DNA of 64,000 nt from Chondrosia reniformis (lineage: Eukaryota > Porifera > Demospongiae > Chondrillida > Chondrillidae). Shown here one piece after another: positions 1-11,800 of the stretch. Each line of letters begins with the position of its first letter. Positions within the stretch are counted from its first letter, which is position 1. A program made the translations under genes and the position numbers. The notes beneath the pieces are model-generated. The model worked only from the letters and a program-made list of their open reading frames with translations. It was not told where the DNA came from and made no database searches. The stretch is taken from positions 7,450,401-7,514,400 of the forward strand of contig OX359194.1 in the NCBI GenBank assembly GCA_947172415.1, given 5' to 3'.

Positions 1-734
1 TATATGGCTTCATGCTGAGCCATAGGATGCATGTGCATAATTAGCTTGCAATCATATCATGTGATCATGGGATCATGTGACCTTATGTTTACTGTTTACA
101 TAGCAGGCTGCATCAGGATAGGTTGTTGCTCTGAAGTATATGCAAATGCTTTGTATCATATCATTATTTCATAGGTGTATTATTAATCACATGATCATAT
201 TTTTATCATGTGAACAGTACTTTATGGTGTGAGTAGTGTTTATCAGATGAGTTGTGCCTATAATGTGAGTAGTGTTTATCAGATGAGTTGTGCCTATAAT
301 GTGAGTAGTGTTTATCAGATGAGTTGTGCCTATAATGTGAGTAGTGTTTACCATGTGAGCAATCTAAATAAGAATTGTTATCTAAAGATCAATTTGCTTC
401 AAGGATAAGCTTAGGTAAATAATGGATGTGTTTACTTTTAGAATAAGATCAAGGACAGCTAGTCCTTGCTATAATAACTTCAAGAAATAGATCAATGTTT
501 GCTTTGCTACATATTGCATAGTATAAACTGGTTTTCTTTCAAACTTTCTATATGTTTCTATGGTGTTTAAATGGTTTCTAAACTCTATAGCACTGAATTT
601 TGGTTAATAGAAATCAACCAATATTTCAACCACTGATAGATCAACAGTCATACTAATTTTTTATTAATTTGGAATCTGCAAAAATGTATAAAATTAGTGT
701 GTTCCTGTTGCCATTTCTGCTCTGTCTTCTTCAG
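1..734. other. Upstream intron/spacer with no recognisable gene
   Basis: No coding exon is supported here. The stretch ends in a polypyrimidine-rich 3' splice site (TTCTTCAG at 727-734) that feeds the archaemetzincin exon, so at least its right part is intron. It contains the 36-bp tandem repeat listed separately. The rest is AT-rich and shows nothing else that I can name. Confidence 0.5.
229..352. repeat. 36-bp tandem repeat, about 3.5 copies
   Basis: Three full and one partial copy of a 36-bp unit that starts GTGAGTAGTGTTTATCAGAT. Copies begin near 229, 265, 301 and 337 and are almost identical, so the array is young. Confidence 0.85.
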
Positions 735-1247
735 GTTATTACTCATGAAACTTGTCACATGTTTGGTTTGGGACACTGTGTGTACTTCCACTGCTTGATG
801 AACGACAGTAATTCTATCACACAGGCCGAGCAGCAACCACTCTTCCTCTGTCCCATCTGCTTGAGGAAACTAAGAAAAGTGCTGAAATTTGACATAAAAG
901 TCCGCTTCAGACTGATATTAGATGAAATGAGACGGTTATATAGCGAATTATTGGACACATGCACATGTGGAAATCACAATAGATTATCGCAAGTAAATGG
1001 AGGCTCTTTCATAATGGATTGTCCATTAGTGGTTTCGTCAGATAGAGATGATTGTGGCTCAATTGCTACAAAGATGTTATCAGAAGCTGTTGCTAATGAC
1101 AGTTTACATGGAAATATTGAAGGCTGTGATTCTGAGATTGTTCAGGGAGTGGATAGAACGAGCTCCAAGGGAATTCCTCGGCCTGTTTGTCAGTTGCAGT
1201 ACATCAGCACAGCCCTAAGTCTTCTTTGTGGGAAAGATGACCTTTGA
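735..1247 (+). CDS. AMZ: Archaemetzincin-like zinc metallopeptidase, last exon (5' part outside window)
   Basis: This is the C-terminal, catalytic part of an archaelysin-family (AMZ1/AMZ2-like) peptidase. The family signature is complete. It has the zinc/catalytic motif HETCHMFGLGHC, then a Cys and Met (FHCLM) and a CPIC pair, matching the family pattern HExxHxxGxxHC...CxM...CxxC with its structural second zinc site. The exon opens at a clear TTCTTCAG acceptor in phase 0 and runs to TGA at 1245-1247. AATAAA at 1307-1312 is a likely poly(A) signal. The N-terminal exons must lie upstream, in the left flank or outside the window, because I see none in 1-734. The acidic, Cys-containing tail after the CPIC motif is longer than I remember for human AMZ2. 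Family assignment is strong. AMZ1 and AMZ2 cannot be told apart from this fragment. Confidence 0.85.
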   Translation, partial: VITHETCHMFGLGHCVYFHCLMNDSNSITQAEQQPLFLCPICLRKLRKVLKFDIKVRFRLILDEMRRLYSELLDTCTCGNHNRLSQVNGGSFIMDCPLVVSSDRDDCGSIATKMLSEAVANDSLHGNIEGCDSEIVQGVDRTSSKGIPRPVCQLQYISTALSLLCGKDDL

Positions 1248-1306
1248 GGACAGACCTCTTGTAGATGACCTTTAATTTATACGAATTATAGTGCTTATGC
1301 TTTTGT

Positions 1307-1312
1307 AATAAA
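1307..1312 (+). promoter_or_regulatory. Poly(A) signal AATAAA of the archaemetzincin gene
   Basis: A canonical AATAAA lies 60 bp after the stop codon. It suggests that this transcript ends before the next gene begins near 1400. Confidence 0.6.
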
Positions 1313-1409
1313 TGTATATTCGGTGTCACACGTGCCGGAAAATATCAAGGAACCTGATTTATCCCAAAAACCTAGATTCTATTGAAAGAAGAGAGCGTAT
1401 TGATTTGCG

Positions 1410-4400
1410 ATGGATGTAAGGAATTCATAAATGTATTATTTTACATGCCTTGCATTCTTACCAATGTGTTAATACTAGTCGAACCAGTATCGCTTTAAAG
1501 GAGTGGCAATTCAACCAATGTCAAAGTGCTGATTTTGATGTTTGTTATTTATCGCCTCTCGCTGCAGAATATTGTCGAGAGACTTGCCAATTGGATGAAT
1601 AGCTACCCACCTCTGTGGATGTTGTACGCGTTTGTTCTAGTGTTGCCGTTTGTCCTCATGGCCTGTTGCTTCGTTAAGCCGAAAACTAAAGTGAGTCTTC
1701 TTTCTCTGTATATTTGTAATTTTACTTCATACTCCTCAAACAATGCCAATCAAATAATGGGAAGAGTGTCCGTGAATGTACTATTTGGGATATTCACCCC
1801 TTTTAGCCACAATGCAGCTCCTTGTGGAAATGGCGTCTTTTCATCCTCTCCAGATCTAGCAGTGCATTTTCTGGAATAATGTGCACACACACATACGATT
1901 TCTCTCTGTTTTGTTTACTTTGCGTCGTTAATGACTTGTGAATATCGTCTTACACGTGAAGGAACTGTTTATTCATAAACTTCTTATTAGTTAAGTACAG
2001 TACTTCAAATACAAATGGTTCATATGAAATGAATTGTAAATCTAATATCTTGGGAGGACAAGCTACTCAATGTTTGATATTTAAAATAGTTGTAGTATCT
2101 TGAGGAAACAAGATTATTTTAGGAGTACCTTCAATTTTGTTTCTTGCTCAGTAGGTGTAGCTAGACACTTCACCTGTAATACTCAGTCATACTCCAAGTG
2201 TAGTCCATCATGACGAGTTGAAGCAATACGGCCCGTAGATATGTACATACATTATATCCTCTAGCCTGTATAGCTTTAGTCTAAAGTGTTTTTCCTAGTA
2301 TCCACTAGCCAAGCAGGATAGAAGTTGCCACAGTTACAGTTGAATAGCTCTGTTTTGCACAACATTAAGATTTGAAAGTAAAATTGTAGGAAGTGGTATT
2401 TGAGGTTTAGTACAGACAGTACTTTGTTGTTCAGTGTTGTGCAACATCTGACACAGAGAGATTGAAGAAATCATATTCCTTTACAGTAGTATTCATGAAT
2501 CTACAGTGGGTGAGTGTGCAGCTATTGAAGCTGCCACATTCATTAGTCCCACGTTTTTTGGAATTATCTTCCACTCCATCCTATAATGTTTAAGGTAGGA
2601 GTTACCCGCATTTGCATATTTCTACATGCAAATATCTGGGTGGGTGGCTAGCTTAAACTAAGGTTCCTGATTACCATAAAATGGAGGTTCTGTACCGTAT
2701 AGCTGGAAAGCTAAATAATTGAAAAGTTGATGGTGTTTCTGTTTCTTGAAAAAAAAACTGGTGACAAAATTACTGGTCCATAGTCTAATAAAGAGGCCAG
2801 CTGGCCATAGAGGGGCCACCTACCTTAGCTGGCCATAGAGGGGCCCCCTACCTTAGCTGGCCATAGAGGGGCCCCCTACCTCAGCTGTCATAGAGGGGCC
2901 ACCTACCTTAGCTGGCCATAGAGGGGCCACCTGCCTCAGCTGGCCATAGAGGGGCCCCCTACCTTAGCTGGCCATAGAGGGGCCACCTGCCTCAGCTGGC
3001 CATAGAGGGGCCACCTACCTCAGCTGGCCATAGAGGGGCCACCTACCTCAGCTGGCCATAGAGGGGCCACCTACCTTAGCTGGCCATAGAGGGGCCACCT
3101 ACCTCAGCTGGCCATAGATGTGTCTATTTAACATGAAACGTGAGCCAGATTATGATATTGTGTATTAAAATAAATGGATCGTCTATCAAATGTAAGAATA
3201 CCTTGACAATAATTCAATCAAGTGATTATTTAGGACAGACTCGGATTACAAATTTACCCACAGAGTTGATTGTATACATATCAATGTATGTGATACAGTG
3301 GGTATCATTGAGTACAAGTTAACTGATGAATTGAATACATTGGAACTATTACAATTTAAAGCTTATTCTATTACATGAAAAATCTAAGATACCATTTTCC
3401 TACATGCTATATGCATGCACTGTTGAAAAATGCCTCCCCCTTATGCATAGATAAATTTATGAATAATTTAAAAACCATTCCCTGTCATTATGGTTGACCG
3501 GTATATGAGACTAATGAAGCAAACAAGTATAATAGCCTGGACTTCTGAATTTGGGCAATTCTATGGATCTTTGAATGAAGATACAGTTTTTTTATATTGA
3601 CTTTTCCTTCTCACTGGGGCTAGCATTAGTACATATATATGTACATATGGCCCAGGGGAACAAAAAGAAAAAAGAGAAGATACCTATATCTTCATCCCAA
3701 GCTCTCTCCAGGTTTAGTTCCCATTGGCTTTTTAATTTACTACAGGGTAGGCATAGCATTTAGGAAAATGATGTTCATGTGAATTAACTTTTTATTGACC
3801 TGAAATGTTTTATGAATTGCTTATTGATAGACCTGAAATGCTTGTTTTCTATACAGGATGATGTTGGTCGTAGAAAGAAGATGGATGAGCCTACTCCAGA
3901 CTCTAAACCAAGGGAAACACAGAGAGAGGGTCTGTAGTACTTTATGACAATTTTGTAGTTGTACTTTTGTATTTCGTAAAGCAACCCTATTCACTTTACC
4001 ACTCTGAAGTTACATGATCTGTGTTCATTAATCCACACTTCATGAAGTGGCGTATGCACAACAGATAAATGCAGTGAAATTGTAGCTTACTACATATATA
4101 CTGTACATACGTACCACTCTACTAAATAGCCTATAGCTAGACAGTGATCTCAATGAACTCAATCTCACGAGAATATCCTATATATGTACGTACTGTACAT
4201 ATATAGTAACTATTATTTATTTACTGAGATATTATAGTGTTTGGAAATTCTGTATTGCCAAAGGTTATAATATGAACATGCATATGTCCATAAATATAAA
4301 TACACATAAAATTATGCATTAAATGGTGTGTACGTATGTGAGAGGGGAGGGTTATCTACAGTACCAATGCATTCACTTGAAACAATCTTCTAGGAGGGAA

Positions 4401-6679
4401 ATACATACATATACAGTCTTTGAAACTTTCTTTTTAATTGCACAAGGAGTTTAATGCTTTTAGATAGTTGTGGTTTGGTTATCAATACATACATGTGCCC
4501 ATAGTATGTAACAACTGATATACTACAATGAATGTGCTTGATATTCCAATTAAGTTACACCCTTCCCTGAATAACTAGAAGGAATGACCTGGTAGAGTTC
4601 TCTTTATCTTTATTGTTGCATAAATAACAAAGGTGTTGTGAAGCCAAAGCAATCAGAGAGGAAGTGCTATAATCATCATGCTTCACTGTCTTGCAATGTT
4701 TTCTGCCTTGTTGAGTTCTGAGTATGCACTTCAAACATGTAAGCAACATCAAAGACTCTTAGAGTGACTTTGATGGCATAGGACCTTGGTATAGGTTGGT
4801 ATATTCATTAGGTTTATTAAGGTAGTTATCTCATTGAGGCTATGTGTAGGAATGTGACAAATGTCTGGATTGTATACAAGGCAATACTTATGGCAGTTGG
4901 GAGGCAACAATTGGACCTTAAATGGAATCTGTTGGAAAGCCTTAAAGTGTTTGTCCACATATAATATAATGGTTCTAATAGTTTGACTATATAGTCTCAA
5001 GAGCTTTAAAGCTTTTAGTGATATTCCAGTGGAAGAGGATCAATGGAGTCTGTATTTGTCTGGTTTGATCAGATTTTATGTTGTTTTGGCAGTGAAAGAA
5101 AATATGGCCAACGCCAAAGAAATATAGAAGGTCATTAGGGGTAGAATTAGAGTACAAGTATAGGAAGGTTTTGTTTAGAATAGTACTATCAAGTTTTTAA
5201 GTGCTGTTGAAAGTAGGAGATAACATTGTGATCTCTACTATGTCTACTAGACATTTTGTGTTAGATATCCTTGGTACAGATCACTTAAAACTGAGCAAAG
5301 GTAGACTGTTCAACTTTCTTTGAAATGTTTTGTTTTTTAGAGTCACCTTAAAGGTTTATTTTACTGTCAAACTTTACCTGTACACAGATGTGATTAATAG
5401 GGATAAAGCCAGTGAAACTAAGCAGCATCATGTTGTTCAAACAAGCCCCTCTGGTACTTCAGGGTCTCTCAGAGAGAGATCAACAAGAGCAGAAAAGGAG
5501 ACAGTTGTGAAAGAAGATCCGCCTTCACAGGAGAAGGAACTATTGGAGCCTATGAGTGCTTCTAAATCTGATGAGATGAAACAGTCTAGATTAGAGCAGC
5601 CAGAGGAAGTTAACAGTAGCAATGTGAGGGAGGAGGACATTGGGTCAGTGGTCGTAGTGACCAACAGCAAGGAATCGGCCATTAGTGCTCCTGAGGAGAA
5701 GGAAGGCTTAAAGACTGAAGATATAGGCTCGGTCATTATTGTTTCAAAGGAAAACTTGGAGGATGGCACTGCTAAAGGTTCTAAACAGCTACCCAAGGAA
5801 ATTGTAGTTAATGATCCGTCAAACGAGAAAGAAATTGAAGAAGATGAAAAGACCCATGAATTTCATTTTCCTCCAGTTCTAGAAGACTTTGATTTAATGG
5901 AGTGTGAAGCAGATCCGGAGACGCTAGAAGACATGTTTTCTGACAAGAGGTCAGTGTATATGCAATACGCATGATACTTCAGTGGACCTGATGTAGCAGT
6001 CGCAGTCAATACAGTAACATTGTACAACAGATTACAACCTTCCTACAAGCAAGGTTTCACCGTCTATAAACAAACTTGTATGTGTGTATATATATACGTA
6101 TATGTGTATATACATACTTGTTAGTGTGTACATATACGTATATGTATATTGGAAATTTAATCCCTTATCAGTCAAAGTAGTATTGGCAACCTACCTTGAA
6201 ATAGTTTATGATTTTAATCTCTAAAAAGATGTAGTTTGGTTTCTTTTACCTTTTGGATCGAAGAAGGTAAAGCAGCATCATCTCAAAGATATATTTGATG
6301 CAGATGATAGATATTCATGTCCTATTATTGGAGACCAATTTTACAAAGATTAAACTTCACTTAACTCATTATGAAAACATGAATTACAATCTTTTTAATA
6401 TTGTCTTTTAGATTGAAGCAGATTCATCTGCTGCTTAAGGATGGTGATCAAATAGGTTTGACAATAGTTGGCGGCAGTGATTCTCCGAATGGTAACTTAC
6501 CCATTTTCATAAAGAAGGTGTTAAACAATGGTGCTGCAGCTTCAGAAGGCTCTCTCAGCCAAGGAGACCAGTTGGTTGCCGTTAACAACAAATTATTGAT
6601 TGACTGTACCCAAGAGTACGCAGTTGATGTCCTGCGGAAAGCCAAGGGTACTGCCAGGCTGCTGGTCCTTGCCGATTGA
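1410..6679 (+). CDS. Single-pass membrane protein with calnexin-like tail and C-terminal PDZ domain
   Basis: Proposed exons: 1410-1415 (start, speculative), 1568-1690, 3857-3933, 5401-5949, 6412-6679; together 340 residues in one frame. Exon 2 encodes a hydrophobic segment (PPLWMLYAFVLVLPFVLMAC) ending in basic residues. Exon 3 gives a charged stretch RRKKMDEPTPDSKPRE, which resembles the cytosolic side of calnexin (KKxDxPxPDxK, from memory). Exon 4 is a long acidic, Ser/Glu-rich linker. The last exon is a complete PDZ domain with the carboxylate-binding loop IGLTIVGG and an intact second half (SQGDQLVAVNN). The domain closes at the TGA. The product is probably an endomembrane-anchored PDZ protein; this is inference. 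The calnexin luminal lectin domain is absent, unless its exons lie left of the window with the archaemetzincin gene nested in an intron. The exons from 1568 on have good splice sites. The first exon is the weak point. Confidence 0.6.
2799..3118. repeat. 28-bp minisatellite, about 11 copies (intronic)
   Basis: Tandem copies of a unit starting AGCTGGCCATAGAGGGGCCA. They alternate between CCACCTACC and CCCCCTACC variants. The array lies inside the 1691-3856 intron of the membrane-PDZ gene. Confidence 0.9.
3392..3771. mobile_element. Foldback/MITE-like element, member of a dispersed family
   Basis: The left end (CATTTTCCTACATGCTAT near 3392) and the right end (GCATAGCATTTAGGAAAATG, ending near 3771) are inverted copies. 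The inner halves are also partly inverted copies of each other (TTTGAATGAAGATAC near 3570 against CTTCATCCCAAGC near 3690). Related sequence occurs near 9770-9990, 16745-16935 and 52655-52815. No coding capacity is seen. It is probably a non-autonomous DNA element lying in an intron. Confidence 0.5.
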
Positions 6680-6804
6680 CTTGCTCATATTAATCAACAT
6701 TGCTAATTTCCCATTTCAGGTCAACATTCATTCATCAATCATTTTAAATCTGCTTTCACGCCAAACTTATGCACCTATTTTCTTATGTATTGTGGTGTAA
6801 ATGA

Positions 6805-6812
6805 TGACGTCA
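6805..6812. promoter_or_regulatory. CRE/ATF-type palindrome TGACGTCA
   Basis: A perfect 8-bp cAMP-response-element palindrome lies 24 bp before an ATG with a purine-rich context (AAAATGGCC) that opens ten codons and meets a GTAAGC donor. This could be the promoter and first, possibly untranslated, exon of the multi-PDZ gene. It is a sequence match only, with no evidence of use. Confidence 0.3.
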
Positions 6813-7597
6813 TACAATACGTCAATATTGATAAAATGGCCGTCCGGACCAGACATTGGATTGTGGTAAGCCATTTACTGACTATGTGCGTGGCCTGTTC
6901 AGTGACGGACTTGACGCACATGTTATAAGCGTCAAGTAAAATTACTGGTTCTACTTTTAGATTTGGTACATGTGTTAGTTTTCACTTATCATAGTATCAT
7001 ATTAATTCTCTCTGTACGAGAGCTTCCGAATAGGCAAGGACAAAGTTCAGTGAATATATTGCCGTCCATTCTCTCGTATTAAATACTCAAATTGTTGTGT
7101 TTGTAATTGTTACCTTTCCCATTGAACGTGAGCCTTGAAAAAGGTCAGGGAGGTGTACAGCTAGCCCAGCTCAATCGCTAATGTCACAGTATACTCCATT
7201 TTCCTAGCGGCAATTAACCTAGGTTGCACTGGTGTATGTACCAGCTTATATTATTGACTTTGTTGTGCGTCTAAAACTGTATATGTTTGCGTATAAACTG
7301 TTGTGTTAGTGTAGTTACAGTGAAATTGATATAATATGCTAAAAGGAACTATCTAATTAGCTTTTCTATTGAGGTAATTTTTATTTTTCATTATGTACAG
7401 TGCGTTAATGGATCACTTTGTTTACAATTAATAGTAACTGATTTCACAAGAAAATAATTTTTTTTGCAATGTTGTAACAAAATTTTGTTTAGTGTAATAA
7501 TTTTGTTATTTAGAATTAAAACTCGACCTCGAATATTTTATCACATCCCAGCTGTAACTTCACATATTTATACATCACAAGTGAGCCTGCTGTATAT

Positions 7598-8275
7598 AGC
7601 AAATGAGCCTGTATATGTTATATATAGCAAATGAGCCTGTATATGTTATATATAGCAAATGAGCCTGTATATGTTATATATAGCAAATGAGTCTGTATAT
7701 GTTATATATAGTAAATGAGCCTGTATATGTTATATATAGCAAATGAGCCTGTATAGTTATATATAGCAAATGAGCCTGTATATGTTATATATAGCAAATG
7801 AGCCTGTATAGTTATATATATATAGTAAATGAGCCTGTATATGTTATATATAGCAAATGAGCCTGTATATGTTATATATAGCAAATGAGCCTGTATATGT
7901 TATATATAGCAAATGAGCCTGTATATGTTATATATAGTAAATGAGCCTGTATATGTTATATATAGCAAATGAGCCTGTATATGTTATATATAGCAAATGA
8001 GCCTGTATATGTTATATATAGCAAATGAGCCTGTATATGTTATATATAGCAAATGAGCCTGTATATGTTATATATAGTAAATGAGCCTGTATATGTTATA
8101 TATAGCAAATGAGCCTGTATATGTTATATATAGCAAATGAGCCTGTATATGTTATATATAGCAAATGAGCCTGTATATGTTATATATAGCAAATGAGCCT
8201 GTATATGTTATATATAGCAAATGAGCCTGTATATGTTATATATAGCAAATGAGCCTGTATATGTTATACATATAT
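7598..8275. repeat. 28-bp AT-rich minisatellite, about 24 copies
   Basis: Near-identical tandem copies of a unit starting GCAAATGAGCCTGTATATGT and ending TATATATA. Variants differ by one base (GTAAATGAG) or by a short deletion. The repeat is very homogeneous, so it expanded recently. Its ORFs (Ile/Tyr-rich on the minus strand) are repeat artefacts. Confidence 0.95.
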
Positions 8276-8630
8276 AATCTGTAACTTTGACCTTTATTGT
8301 CTCTTGTACAATGTGCCCTGCCCTTATCACCATGGTTACTGCTGTGATATCATGTTATAGCAATGACCTTCTTGTGTAGATTAACAAGTTAGTTGGGCAA
8401 GCAGACCCATATTAATTAGACATCTGAATAAATGGCATATTTATTGCTTCCTTGTGTTTGCAGACATGGAATACTGGTTGACATTATTGTATGTAAATAT
8501 TATGCGAATTGTGCCCAATTTACCATTAATTACATTCATAACATACAATATTAGATATGAATATCATTAATGCATTTGCAAATGGAAGGTGACCCTCCCA
8601 CCCACCACCTTAATTACATTCATGTTTCTC

Positions 8631-8701
8631 CCTAAGACTCATTCTATTCTATGGCATAATAAAAGAGCAACTATTTAGGGCTATGCAGCATACAGTATCT
8701 G
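8631..8701 (+). repeat. Left arm of a 71-bp inverted repeat
   Basis: The sequence starting CCTAAGACTCATTCTATTCT recurs in reverse orientation at 10198-10268 with only a few mismatches. The two arms enclose the start exon of the multi-PDZ gene. They could be copies of one short interspersed element in opposite orientation. Confidence 0.85.
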
Positions 8702-8816
8702 AAAAAATCTTGAGTTCCATGCTGTGTTGTGTATGTTAGATATTTATTGCCCAATCCTAGCAGTCCCTCTTTGTATTCCTGTAGATGTAATGCTCTGAGA
8801 GGAGCTGCCACTCAAT

Positions 8817-11800
8817 ATGGTTGCGAAATCTACAGGTAAGTACACGATACCCTTGTATGTACATACATGTGGTTGGTCAATACCTGCTAATACAAAGTTG
8901 TATTATCTGCATGCCAATTCAGTAGCAACATGAAAAGGTTTGAATATTAAAATGGTGCTACAGTAGTATATGGTTAATTTGAATCCTTTTTTCTCAAATT
9001 ATATGCCTCATTATGTATGTATTAGAAGTTATTTATTAGAATATTTATATAACCTAAAAAAGGTGTATATACATATATACTTTGCCTAAACAGCTTTAAA
9101 ATTAAAGAAATTCCTATGTACATATATTAGGTTAAATATGGATTTTAAAATACATATTCTGTTGTTGTGGTTTTTCTATATATCTTCACTAAGCAATAGA
9201 TAATTATATCAATACATATGCACCTTTTATATGGACGAGAATATAGGGGACCCACCCTACAGGTGTGGTACTTCTTGTTAAGCTACGTGTGACGTCTTCT
9301 TGTTTCCATGACAACCACATACTTCCCTAGCAAAATTATCAAGGTTAACCTATGAACAATTGAACAATTAGCACTTTGAAGTGACTATAAAAAGGGAAAT
9401 TCCCATAGGTGATGTCAGGTGATCATCAATTCAACCAATAAGCTAAGCTCTGTGTCCATTGGTATCTTTGGGGGCCTCCTACATGGGAAAGTCAAATGAG
9501 TGTGCAGTCAGCATATAAGTATGCCAATAGTAGATTTTTGGTGAATTCTCTGCAATCTGTTTTAAATTTATGTCATACTTTTTGGTGATGTTACTATGAA
9601 TCTGTCCTGAAACTGGTCTGTGATATGTAGCTATAGTAACAATAATGTATGGAATTTAAGTTTTGAATAGCGTCTAAGCTTTTTTGAAGAACTTCCTGTG
9701 AAAAGGACCTTTTGAGCTAGATCTGTTTTGATGCATAAAATTCCTTCATGCATGAATAATCTAAAACAGCATTTTTCTGTAGATATGGTTGACATGCACA
9801 CGAGGCTAGGGAGACCGGGATATAATACGCCATATTCATAGACTTATTACTTAGGGAAGGCCTTTGGAGCTTTGGATGAGGATGTAGTTTCATACCAACT
9901 TTTCCACTGGGTCAGACAGCTGTTTCTGGGAATTCCACCATTAGCAGTGACCCTGGGAGTTGTTATCTTCTTGTCAAAGTCCTTAGCATCTCTACTCCAT
10001 CCATCTACTCCCGAGTAGTCTTAGAATTAGCATTTCCGGTATGCTACTTACTTACTTACTAGGTGTTTATGGTCACTCTATCGTGTGTGCCCTACAGTGA
10101 GGCTACTCTTGGTGGGGAAGTGGCTCAGCCTGCGAAGCCTTGGGACGTCTGTATATACGTATGTACGTATGTCTGTAGATCTACTTTGAGTAATAGGCAG
10201 ATACTGTATGCTGCATAGCCCTAAGTAGTTACTCTTTTATTATGCCTTAGAATAGAATGAGTCTTAGGGGCCCAAGAAGTGGCATTGTAGTGGAATATCT
10301 CTGAGTGTATGTAGTGGTTTAGTCCTCTGGTTCTCCTTATAGTGAGAATGTCACGGATAGTGATGTATGGTAAACTGATTGTGCATTTCTCTGCCTCCTC
10401 CTCCTCCTCAAGTATGAATGGTTTTTCATGAAGACAATTATGCAATTGTACCCTTCAGTGGGAGATGTAGCCCTACAGTATATTGTGTGTTATGTGTCGA
10501 TGGGACAATGTCTTGGGTTGCTATAATTGTAGTGTGACCAGTCCAATTTCAGAGAGAGGAGATACTACTACGTACAAAGGAGTACAATATTTAGAATTCC
10601 AATGAGGTTTTGCGCTGTATCACAGTAGCTAATTATGACACAATCTCTCGTTATTGTGTCTAAAAAGGCATTTCTCAAAATAGAATACTTACTTCTCACA
10701 TACATAAGACACTCTGAGTAGATAACTCTTCTACTGTCCAATAAGTACATTTTTACTAAATGAATTTTCTGTTACTGTACATATATAGTATGTACGTACG
10801 TATGTATCTATACTAAATCATGTTAGATTAAATTGTACCTATATATAGTACCAAGTATGTACCTACGTATACCAGACCCTGATTAGTAACTTTATAACGG
10901 GCAGTTGTACCCAGTAGCTAAGGAATGTAGATAGAGTTGGTCTGGTTTACACATCTTGCCGTATGAGGTATGTACTGGGGCACTGCTATATGTGTTAGTT
11001 TGTATTAGGCAAGTGTATAGTTATTCATTTACTGCATACTCTATGTGGCCAACACATTTTTAAGATTCTTTAGAAATTTTAGTCTTGTATATAGCTTATG
11101 CCTCTCAGATCTTTTTCAGTTTAGTCTCTTTCTCTCTTTTCAGATGTAGAGGGTTCTTTAAAGTTGTTAGATAGATACAAAGAAAGGCTAAAGGAGAGAA
11201 ATGACCCAGCCAACCAGAAAGAGCTAGAATATCTGAGACACATCTTGACAAGTCCAACTTTTAAGAGCCAACTAATGATGCCAGCTAAAGACTTAGAATG
11301 TGGAGAGGAAGATGTCTTTGAGGGAGAAAAATCAAAATTGTCTCTCCTAAATGGGCCACCAGTGAATGTAAAATCAAAGAAGAATTCTTTGTCTTCATTT
11401 TTTAATTGGAGGGACAGGAAGAAGAGACACTCTGAAACTGAATCTGGGTCTGGTAGCAGTGGTCACGACACGTGGCTAAAAGTGAAGAAGAGGAATGAAA
11501 AGAGAAATAGTGATGTTAAGGAAGAGCAGACCATTGAAGGTGAAGCTGTAGACACTCAAAACACTTCTTCTTCCAAGCTTCACTCACAAAGAAGAACAAC
11601 TGACAGTGATATTGCAGCAAGTGAAGGAATCCATTTGCCTCAGATAAGGAAGAAGATTATGTCTGTTCCTGATATTCTGGAACAGGAGGAGGCTCCTCAT
11701 AGCAGGGACAGGGAGAGGCACTGGGACCCAAGGACCAAAGGTGACCCAACCCGGAACCACACTGTAGAGGAAGACAGCGGCAACTGCCAGCTAATATCAG

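Larger units (their letters stand above)
6680..8816. other. Spacer between the membrane-PDZ gene and the multi-PDZ gene
   Basis: No supported coding exon. It holds a TGACGTCA box (6805-6812) followed by a short possible first exon or uORF. That starts with ATG at 6836 and ends at a GTAAGC donor at 6866. The spacer also holds a large 28-bp satellite (7598-8275). The left arm of a 71-bp inverted repeat (8631-8701) lies at its right end. Confidence 0.6.

Noticed and set aside
2799-3118. Possible CRISPR-like direct repeat array
   Set aside because: The units are head-to-tail with no unique spacers, in an animal intron. The same holds for the arrays at 7598-8275, 34630-34905 and 37855-38527.
7702-7884. 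Ile/Tyr-rich minus-strand ORF
   Set aside because: It consists entirely of the 28-bp AT-rich satellite.
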